Shown here: positions 52,491 to 59,592 of the stretch, piece by piece
Layout of the letters: every line of letters begins with the position of its first letter
How positions within the stretch are numbered: the first letter of the stretch is position 1
From: JAHCHG01 sp038246645
GTDB taxonomy: Bacteria > Acidobacteriota > Blastocatellia > Pyrinomonadales > Pyrinomonadaceae
Direction of reading: 5' to 3'
Assembly: GCA_038246645.1 (NCBI GenBank)
Contig: JBBRVS010000002.1
Location: 1-64,000 of the forward strand
DNA length: 64,000 nucleotides
Made by a program: the position numbers and the translations under genes
The notes under the pieces: model-generated
Database searches by the model: none
What the model saw: only the letters and a program-made list of their open reading frames with translations
Told to the model about the DNA's origin: nothing

Positions 52491-54779
52491 CTAATCCTTG
52501 TTTTGCAAAGATTTAACAATTCGATAAACTTTTCCCTTCCAAACAACGACGACCTGTTCACCGAGCGCGAAATACTGCGCCAGTTCCTTTTCTTTAGTGA
52601 TCAAATCAAAATATTCGTTGCTTCCGAATTCGAGTTTAACTTCGGGCAGTTTGGCATCTTCTTTAAAATCCGTGTCAATCCAATTTCCGCTGACATTAAA
52701 GAAGTTCTTTGTCCCGACAAATTGATTGCTGACCGAATTTTGGACGAAAATTTGTTCCGCATCCTCGCTTTTTTTATCGGAATTGGCAATCGTGTTGGAC
52801 TGCATCGAGTTTTGCTGACGGCTCATTTTTACGGCATCTCGACCTGATTCCTGTACGATTGAACCACCAAAAACCGGAGATGATTTTGCAGGCGGAATCC
52901 TGTTTCCGCTTGCGCCGTCAATGGCAAAATTTTGAACTGAACCGTCGGTTGCCAGATATGATGTGTAAGGCGTAACGATACCGTATTTTGTGCCTAATTC
53001 GATTATTTCATCTTTTAATTCCTTGTTTTCGCCGTTAGCGCGGATTTGCTCGACCAACCAACCGACGCGGCGCGATGCCCAGAGGCGCGGCAGAAAATCA
53101 TTGGTCGTTGACCTTTTGGGAAAATCTAAATTTGAATAATTAAACGTGCGGTTTTCCCTGCCGCTTTTGCCCGAAAGCCGAATCGTTACATTATTTAAAT
53201 CATCTTGATTCGTATAGCGTCCAAGCATTACGACCTGTGTTCCTTTGAAAACATCGGTCAATTGACGCGGGTACATTAAATCGGTTTTGACTGTGCCGAA
53301 ATCAATAGTCAAATCCGTCAAAACCGGCGAATTTACCCGCGTAAAAAAGTTTGAAACCTTGATTTCCAGATTTTCCTTCGGTTCGACATATTCGGCTAAA
53401 CCCGCATTTGCCGTCGCCAATTTATCAAGAAGCCGCGTATTTACGTCGTAACCGACACCGAACGGAAACATTCTCAAGTTTTCAATTTTTATTTTTTTGG
53501 CGTTTTCGATAATTTTATCAACGTCCGATTCGCCGACCGTCGGCAAACCGTCGGTCAAAAACACGAGCATTTTCGGTCTGTCGGAAGAATCGAATTGTTT
53601 CAAAGCGGCTTTGAGCGCGTCATTGATATTCGTTCCGCCCGTCGGTTTGAGTTTTTCGACAAATTCAACGCCTTTTCCGATTCCCGATTTGTCGGCTCGG
53701 ATCAAACCGCTTTCCATCAGATGTTCTTCGCCGGCGAAATTTATCACGTTGAACCGGTCGCCGTCATTTAAACCTCTGATTCCAAAAAGCAGTGCCGCAC
53801 GCGCTTTGTCCATTTTACCTTCGTCCGCCATCGAACCCGAAGTATCAAGCACGAAAACGATGTCTTTGTTAACAATTTCCCGGTCGGTTACTTCATCACG
53901 CGGCGAAAGCATCAGCAGAAAATAACCGTCTTTTCCCGGTTCCCGGTAAGTTACAAGCGACATTCCGAAATCGTTGTTGGAAACGCCGTAAAATAATTGA
54001 AAATCAGAGTCGTTGCTCGTCGTTTCAAATGAAATTGCGGCTTTTTTCTCGCCCGCGTAATTTGTGTCAATCGTGTGGCTCGGCGAATAAATATTTCGCA
54101 GTGCTTCTTTCCCGACAATTTCGATCTTTCCCGAAATCGTGCCGAATTGCTGCGGCGGATTTGTTCCTCTCGAAACATCCGTTTCACGATTCGGAAAATT
54201 TCTGTTTGCCCAAACATTTCTGCCCGTTCCGAGCGGATAGCGATAGGCGACTGTTCCCGAATCAGCTTTTAAAACCTGTGTATAAATGAGTTCGAGTTTT
54301 TTATCGGAATTCGGCGGAATCGGAAAAATCGAGGCTTGAAGCAAATCCTTTCCGGCATATTCCAGTAATCCGGGATCGCGCTGTTTTCTAACAATTTCGT
54401 CATAAATTCTTCGTGCTTCTTCTCGATTGCGAACTTCGCCGACCAGTTTTTTACCGTTTTCCCAGATAGAAAATTCGACAATCGAAGCCGTTTCCGGAAT
54501 CGGAAAAAAATAAGTTCCCTCCAGAGTGTAAGGCGTATCATTGCGAAAAACCTGTTCGACGTGCGTCGTCGCTACCTGATTTTCGATTTTCGTGACGAGT
54601 TTGATGGATTTTACCGGAAGAGCATTGGGAAGCGGCTGCGGAATTGGTCGCGGACGCGGCGGACACGGGCGAATATCACAAATTATCGGGATAATAACAC
54701 CTTGAGCATTGACGGAAATTGCCGAAAAAAGTCCGGCAAAGATCAAACTTAAAACGCTAAGTATCTTGATAAACTTCAT
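52491..54779 (-). CDS. exported VIT and VWA domain protein
   Basis: This 762-residue protein has a signal peptide. A VIT domain follows (NQVATTHVEQVFRND and later LEGTYFFPIPETASI). A VWA domain at mid-length has the metal-site DTSGSM within DIVFVLDTSGSMAD. The C-terminal part has a helical segment and a long charged tail. The layout is that of the inter-alpha-trypsin inhibitor heavy chain-like proteins of bacteria, whose partners are unknown. The ATG with GGAG upstream is 23 codons inside the longest frame. A palindrome (54839-54871) lies upstream. Confidence 0.9.
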   Translation of the reverse strand: MKFIKILSVLSLIFAGLFSAISVNAQGVIIPIICDIRPCPPRPRPIPQPLPNALPVKSIKLVTKIENQVATTHVEQVFRNDTPYTLEGTYFFPIPETASIVEFSIWENGKKLVGEVRNREEARRIYDEIVRKQRDPGLLEYAGKDLLQASIFPIPPNSDKKLELIYTQVLKADSGTVAYRYPLGTGRNVWANRNFPNRETDVSRGTNPPQQFGTISGKIEIVGKEALRNIYSPSHTIDTNYAGEKKAAISFETTSNDSDFQLFYGVSNNDFGMSLVTYREPGKDGYFLLMLSPRDEVTDREIVNKDIVFVLDTSGSMADEGKMDKARAALLFGIRGLNDGDRFNVINFAGEEHLMESGLIRADKSGIGKGVEFVEKLKPTGGTNINDALKAALKQFDSSDRPKMLVFLTDGLPTVGESDVDKIIENAKKIKIENLRMFPFGVGYDVNTRLLDKLATANAGLAEYVEPKENLEIKVSNFFTRVNSPVLTDLTIDFGTVKTDLMYPRQLTDVFKGTQVVMLGRYTNQDDLNNVTIRLSGKSGRENRTFNYSNLDFPKRSTTNDFLPRLWASRRVGWLVEQIRANGENKELKDEIIELGTKYGIVTPYTSYLATDGSVQNFAIDGASGNRIPPAKSSPVFGGSIVQESGRDAVKMSRQQNSMQSNTIANSDKKSEDAEQIFVQNSVSNQFVGTKNFFNVSGNWIDTDFKEDAKLPEVKLEFGSNEYFDLITKEKELAQYFALGEQVVVVWKGKVYRIVKSLQNKD

Positions 54780-54838
54780 ATTTTTCTCCATTGCAATGGT
54801 TGAACAAGCGTGATGTTTTTGGTTTTTACGCTTTGTAT

Positions 54839-54871
54839 GACGATACAAGGAACGAAAGTAGTTGTATCGTC
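54839..54871. promoter_or_regulatory. operator-like palindrome
   Basis: The 10-base arms GACGATACAA and TTGTATCGTC are separated by 13 bases. It lies 60 bases before the VIT/VWA ATG and about 110 bases before the plus-strand gene at 54980, in a region that should hold divergent promoters. Confidence 0.45.
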
Positions 54872-54979
54872 TTGCAAGTTTTTTTCCGTATTTTGCAATA
54901 TAGAATTTTAAAAATTCTTTGTATATGCCGGAATTTATGATAGTTTTTTAAAAATCAAACCTTTTGCCGGAGAAATTTT

Positions 54980-56767
54980 ATGAAGAAAACATTACTTTTA
55001 TTTTCCATAATTTTAACTTTTTCAATCTTCGATGCAAACGCTCAAACAGTTGCAAAAAAAGAAATTAAACAATGCGATGCACAAATGGCGCGGCAATTGG
55101 TCGAACGGCAGGCGATTGAAAGCAAATCTGTGACCGAATCCGATAAACGCATAAATATTCTGATTCGAGTTGCCGATTATTTATGGGAAAAAGAATCCGA
55201 TTCGGCAAGAAAATATTACGCCGAAGCGTTTAAGATCGCGCAGGAACGATTTAAAGAAAAAGGAATTGTCAACACTTCGACCCTTAAATTTTATTACTCG
55301 GCTGAACCGGATTATCGTTTTGAGGTAATTCGCGCAATTGCGAGACGCGATGCGGAATGGGCAAGGAAATTGACCGAAGAAGTGTTAAAAAGTTACGACG
55401 AGGACAAGGAAAAAGACAAACGCGATGCCTTCCAAAAAGAACAGGAATTATCTCAATCCTTGCGTCTGGGAATGTTGCTTTTCGATTCGAATCAGGCGGC
55501 GGCACTCGCAATTTTTCGGCGTGTGATGAATTATCCGATAATCGGCGATTGGTTTAGCGTTTTATATCAACTTTACGGAAAAAATCCGCAGATCGCCGAA
55601 CAAATTTATGCCGAATTGCTTTCGCGTCAAACTCTTTCGTCGATCAGCAGACTTCTAACACTTTCGGCTTTTCCGTTCGGACGCGACAAAACGATTCAGG
55701 TAAACGTATTTTCCAGCGGCACATCCGCGCCGGCAAATTTTACGCCGAATCCCAATCTTCAAAGACAATTTTTAACCCTTTTATTGAATCGAACAAATTC
55801 GCTGACACCGGAAACTTTGTACTCTTTCGAAGGTCAAACTATTTCCGAAGCAGGTTATGCATTAGTTGTCCTAAACGAATTTGCGCCGATCATCAGCCGG
55901 GATTTCCCTGCATTAAACGGCGATCTCGTTCGCGCCAGACAAAATGCGACTGCGCTGATTGATGAACAAACACGCAAAGGTCTGGATTTTAACAAGGATT
56001 TTCAGGAAAGATCGGTTAAAAACTTTGCCGAAAGAATCAAAGATTTAGAAGAAGCGGATTCAAAAGGAATTTTAACCGATTATCCCATCGTTACACTTAT
56101 TTTAGCCGCTAAAACGGAAGAAGAATTAAAGATGATCGAACCCTGGCTCGATAAAATAAAAGAAAAATCCGTGCGCGAAAAAAGCGTTAATTTCTTTTAT
56201 TTTCAAAGTGCGAAAGTCGCCATCAAAGATAAAAGATTGACCGATGCGCGAAAATTTGCCGACAAAGTTCCGCAGATCGAACATCGCGCAGTTTTGTATT
56301 TCAATATTGCCGACGAAAAGCTGAAAGAACCTTTGACCAAATTTGAAACACTGGAAATTTTAACCGAAGTTTATCAAACGGCGGAAAAATCGCCCGATAC
56401 GGTTGAAAAAGCACAGGTTTTGCTCGGCGTAGCGTTTATGTTCGAGAAAATTGATCGGTTCAATTCGATTGATACGCTTTCAAAAGCGATTCACGCGGCG
56501 AACAAACTGGAAAACCCGAATCTTTTCACGAGTTTTGTCCAGCAGCAAATCGTCGGCGAAGGGTTTGGAGTTTTTAGCAGTTACAGCGTTCCGGGCTTTG
56601 ATCTTAACCGAACTTTCGAGCAGATCAGCAAACAGGATTTTCAAGGCGCGATCTCGCAAGCCGAAGGTTTTACCGATCGGTATTTGCGAACTCTGGCAAT
56701 TTTGGCAACCGTCAAGGATTGCGAAAAAATTGATCCGAACAAACTTTTCGCGCCGGAAGAAAATTAA
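54980..56767 (+). CDS. exported helical-repeat protein of unknown function
   Basis: This 595-residue protein has a signal peptide (LLLFSIILTFSIFDANAQ) and is almost wholly helical, resembling TPR/HEAT-like repeats. Pair-like helices recur (ADYLWEKESDSARKYYAEAFK, IARRDAEWARKLTEEVLKS, AKVAIKDKRLTDARKFADKV). No catalytic motif is seen. GGAGA precedes the ATG. Similar long helical exported proteins occur in Acidobacteriota without known role. It is divergent from the VIT/VWA gene. Confidence 0.75.
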   Translation: MKKTLLLFSIILTFSIFDANAQTVAKKEIKQCDAQMARQLVERQAIESKSVTESDKRINILIRVADYLWEKESDSARKYYAEAFKIAQERFKEKGIVNTSTLKFYYSAEPDYRFEVIRAIARRDAEWARKLTEEVLKSYDEDKEKDKRDAFQKEQELSQSLRLGMLLFDSNQAAALAIFRRVMNYPIIGDWFSVLYQLYGKNPQIAEQIYAELLSRQTLSSISRLLTLSAFPFGRDKTIQVNVFSSGTSAPANFTPNPNLQRQFLTLLLNRTNSLTPETLYSFEGQTISEAGYALVVLNEFAPIISRDFPALNGDLVRARQNATALIDEQTRKGLDFNKDFQERSVKNFAERIKDLEEADSKGILTDYPIVTLILAAKTEEELKMIEPWLDKIKEKSVREKSVNFFYFQSAKVAIKDKRLTDARKFADKVPQIEHRAVLYFNIADEKLKEPLTKFETLEILTEVYQTAEKSPDTVEKAQVLLGVAFMFEKIDRFNSIDTLSKAIHAANKLENPNLFTSFVQQQIVGEGFGVFSSYSVPGFDLNRTFEQISKQDFQGAISQAEGFTDRYLRTLAILATVKDCEKIDPNKLFAPEEN

Positions 56768-56888
56768 TTTTCCGGCGGCAGATACACAATTTTCACAATT
56801 TAAGTTAGAGCAGAACTTTCAATTAATTATATTTGAATTCTATTGAGTTAAGTAGTCCGTAAACTAAATTTTAAGGCGTTTGAAAAAA

Positions 56889-56965
56889 GTTTGGAGTCCC
56901 GCGTTTACGCGGCATCCGCCAGCGAAGCGCGGCGGAAAAAGCCGCGTAAAGGCAGGACTCCAAAC
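56889..56965. repeat. palindromic element family B, copy 3
   Basis: Arms 56889-56913 and 56941-56965 pair with few mismatches and begin GTTTGGAGTCCCGCG. The loop (CGCCAGCGAAGCGCGGCGG) matches that of the 15716 copy. It lies in a 437-base gap without genes. Confidence 0.88.
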
Positions 56966-57038
56966 ACTCGAAAATTTAATTTACAATCTATTAAGCAGGA
57001 AAGCAGAAGTAATCGGGGATAATGATGCTGAAATGTAA

Positions 57039-57106
57039 AACAGGCTGTTAGCCAGTTCACCGTGGAATAAATCAGTGTTACGACGTGAACCGGCTAACAG
57101 CCTGTT
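57039..57106. repeat. palindromic element D
   Basis: Arms 57039-57060 and 57085-57106 match with one mismatch, beginning AACAGGCTGTTAGCC. The flanks carry AAGCAGG at 56993 and TGCTTACCTGCTTA at 57133-57146, the same edge words as the AAGCAG element family, so this may be a nested insertion. Confidence 0.8.
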
Positions 57107-57204
57107 CTACCTTCATTAAACCACAAAACATTTGCTTACCTGCTTACTTTTTTTTTATTAAAGCGAGCGTTAAACAAATTTTTTCAGAAGTTGAGGTTTG
57201 TTTA

Positions 57205-57933
57205 TCAAGGCGTATCTTCATCTTCCGCCAACGCATCGTCTATGTCTTTTTCCAGTTTGAGTCTTAATTTATCAACCAGAAGATCGGCTTTCCTCACATT
57301 GTCCTGTAGATTCGTTTTGTTATTCGAGATTTCAGTCAGAAGATTTTGCAGATTTACCTTTTCCGATTCCAAACTTTTTTTTCTTTGTTCACGCAAGTCT
57401 TCCGGGCGCAGCGTGCCGGCAAAAGCAATGCTTCGATCAATAGCTTCGGGTCGGATATTATAGATGATCTGGTCGAGTTTTATTTGAATCTGGTTTTCTC
57501 TTTCGATCACATCGAAAAGCTGTTTGCGGAGCGCATCGGCGCGTTGTTCGGCGCGTGAAAGAATATCGAGATTCAGCAAAAGGCGTTTTTGTTTTTGGTC
57601 GTATTGATTTTCGTTTGTTGATTCCAGCGTTTTTATCCGCTGATTTAATTCTTTGATGCGGCTTTCAAAATCAACCGTTTCCTCTTCTTCCTGACCTTGA
57701 TTTTGCGGAATTTCAACCGGCTGAATGATTATTTGATTGCTGTTTGGAAAATCATCGGCGCGGCTGACAATTTCAGGTGCTTCCGGAGTCGGTGTCGGTT
57801 TAACGACTTTTTTTGAGGTATTCGTCCGTCTGGTTGTTTGGGCATTTGAGTTTATAAAAAAACCGCTCAACAATACAAAAAATGCCATTAACCCGACTTT
57901 TATAAATTTTCGATTTTTATTTTTTAACTTCAT
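57205..57933 (-). CDS. exported coiled-coil protein
   Basis: This 242-residue protein has a signal peptide (LMAFFVLLSGFFINSNAQ). A Pro/Glu-rich stretch and a long coiled coil (about residues 95-230, ESRIKELNQRIKTLESTNE onward) follow, ending in an acidic tail (DALAEDEDTP). It probably dimerises in the periplasm. The ATG with AAGGAAG upstream is preferred to a longer frame. It overlaps the end of the preceding gene by 17 bases, so the two are probably co-translated. Confidence 0.75.
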   Translation of the reverse strand: MKLKNKNRKFIKVGLMAFFVLLSGFFINSNAQTTRRTNTSKKVVKPTPTPEAPEIVSRADDFPNSNQIIIQPVEIPQNQGQEEEETVDFESRIKELNQRIKTLESTNENQYDQKQKRLLLNLDILSRAEQRADALRKQLFDVIERENQIQIKLDQIIYNIRPEAIDRSIAFAGTLRPEDLREQRKKSLESEKVNLQNLLTEISNNKTNLQDNVRKADLLVDKLRLKLEKDIDDALAEDEDTP

Positions 57934-58219
57934 TTTCTTCCTTTTTCGGCAATTTTTTTCCGTTTGAACTTTCTTTATCGGGAAGCAGATCGCCCGTGAA
58001 CATTTCCAGAACATTTTTGCCCAACCCGACAAATGGAACTGCGTCAAGACCTGAATTAACAAGTCCTTTAACAAAACCCTTTTTCTTTATGTCATAACCG
58101 ACAAAACCGATTGCAATCACGGTGCCGACACCGGGAATCGTTTTACCGACTCGCCGAACCAATTTCCAACCGCCGGCGTGAACCAATTTTCTCGTTAAAC
58201 TTTTCTTTTCATTTGCCAT
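57917..58219 (-). CDS. small glycine-rich membrane-associated protein
   Basis: This 100-residue protein has a basic start (KKSLTRKLVHAGGWKLVRRVGK). A hydrophobic glycine-rich centre follows (IPGVGTVIAIGFVGYDI and GLVNSGLDAVPFVGLGKNVL), then a lysine/glutamate-rich tail. It lacks a cleavable signal. The pattern recalls pore-like or pre-toxin hydrophobic modules, but no family is recognised. It overlaps the start of the coiled-coil gene. Confidence 0.65.
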   Translation of the reverse strand: MANEKKSLTRKLVHAGGWKLVRRVGKTIPGVGTVIAIGFVGYDIKKKGFVKGLVNSGLDAVPFVGLGKNVLEMFTGDLLPDKESSNGKKLPKKEENEVKK

Positions 58220-58341
58220 CAGAATTTTTCACCTTTGCTCAAAATATAGTTTTTATTATACTTGCCTTATTCGGATGACAAAAGCATACTTTTTATTTGC
58301 ACGTCTTTTATTTGAGAAAGTTTCAAAGAAATAAGTAAAAT

Positions 58342-59313
58342 ATGACTCTAAGAATCAAAAATCTTTCAAAAAGATACGATGAAAACTGGATTATCAAGGA
58401 AATTTCATTTGATGTGGAAAAAGGTGAAATTTTCGGTATTTTCGGCGTTGTCGGTGTCGGAAAATCAACTTTAATGCGAACAATTGCCGGTGCTTTAAAC
58501 ACCGACGACGGCGAAATCTTTCTTGATGCCGACGATTTAACGAAGAAACCGTGCGAAGAACGCGGATTTTATTTTCCGAGTATCACCAACAGTTCTTTCT
58601 GGCAATCTATTTTCAACACCGATAAACCTTCGGAACTTGCCGACGGCGAAGGTCAGGCACTGGCTTTGGAAGATGCCCTGGAAAAAGCCGATAAAGTATT
58701 ACTGCTTGATAATCAATTCTGTTTTATGGACAGGCAGCAGCGCGAAGAAAAGGCGGAAAAATTAAAAAAAACCGTCAAATTAAAAAATCTTGCGGCTATT
58801 TTTGCTACGAGTAATTACGAAGAAATATTTTCGATCTGCGACCGTGTGGCAATTTTAGATAACGGAAAATTGATTCAGATCGGCACGCCGCGCGAAGTTT
58901 ATGAAAACCCGAAAACTGTTGCCGCCGCCAAGGCAACGGGTCGAAACAATATTATTCCGGCAAAAATGACATCGAATAAATCAGAAATTCCCGAATTTAT
59001 CACGATTGACGGCGAACATCGGATTTCTACTCAAAGAATTTCAAAAAACAGTTCCGGCACAATAAATCAAAATGTCAATCTGGCGATTCGCCCCGAACAT
59101 ATTTCAATTTCCTTCGGTGCGTCTTTTCCCGAAGACAATCTAGTAAAGGCTGAAATCACCGAAATTATTTATCAGGGCGCAACAACTCTTTTGAAACTCG
59201 ACGCAAACGGATTATCGCTTCAAGCATTAGTCTTGCGACTCGTCGGTTTAAATGTCGGCGACGAATGCGTGGTCGGTCTGCCGCCGGACAGAATTTTTGT
59301 TTTGAGGGATTAA
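58342..59313 (+). CDS. ABC ATPase-like protein with degenerate catalytic motifs and TOBE domain
   Basis: This 323-residue protein resembles ABC importer ATPases of the sugar/spermidine class with a C-terminal TOBE-like domain (NLAIRPEHISISFG). Walker A is intact (GVVGVGKS, residues 35-42). The signature region reads ELADGEGQALALEDAL rather than LSGGQ. Walker B reads LLLDNQF, with N124 in place of the catalytic glutamate. The switch histidine is S157 (FATSNYEE). The helical domain is short. It probably binds ATP but hydrolyses poorly. No permease is adjacent. Confidence 0.75.
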   Translation: MTLRIKNLSKRYDENWIIKEISFDVEKGEIFGIFGVVGVGKSTLMRTIAGALNTDDGEIFLDADDLTKKPCEERGFYFPSITNSSFWQSIFNTDKPSELADGEGQALALEDALEKADKVLLLDNQFCFMDRQQREEKAEKLKKTVKLKNLAAIFATSNYEEIFSICDRVAILDNGKLIQIGTPREVYENPKTVAAAKATGRNNIIPAKMTSNKSEIPEFITIDGEHRISTQRISKNSSGTINQNVNLAIRPEHISISFGASFPEDNLVKAEITEIIYQGATTLLKLDANGLSLQALVLRLVGLNVGDECVVGLPPDRIFVLRD

Positions 59314-59417
59314 ATACTTTTTAATTTAAGTATTTGAATTGTTCAAAAAGCACAAGTTAATTTCACGCAAAGTCGCAAAATAATATCAAAATCGAATCCA
59401 TTTGGTTATTTATATAG

Positions 59418-59526
59418 GTCAGAACCGTCTGCCGCAAGCGGGCGGTTTAACTTAATGTTTCGAGCCGTTTGCGAACATTTGAAAAGTTAAACTTCAACCA
59501 TCCGCTACCGCAGATGGTTCTGACTT
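59418..59526. repeat. palindromic element E
   Basis: The outer arms share AGTCAGAACC-type words, starting GGTCAGAACCGTCTGCC and mirrored by CGCAGATGGTTCTGAC at the right end. The region up to the terminator has no gene. A CGCAAAGTCGCAAAA repeat lies nearby at about 59360. Confidence 0.8.
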
Positions 59527-59527
59527 T

Positions 59528-59569
59528 GAAAAAAGAGTAAGAACATTTCTTATTTCCTTACTCTTTTTT
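59528..59569. terminator. bidirectional terminator
   Basis: The perfect arms AAAAAAGAGTAAG and CTTACTCTTTTTT lie between the convergent ABC-like and subtilase genes. Confidence 0.9.
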
Positions 59570-59592
59570 GAAAATATATTTAACTGCTTTCT

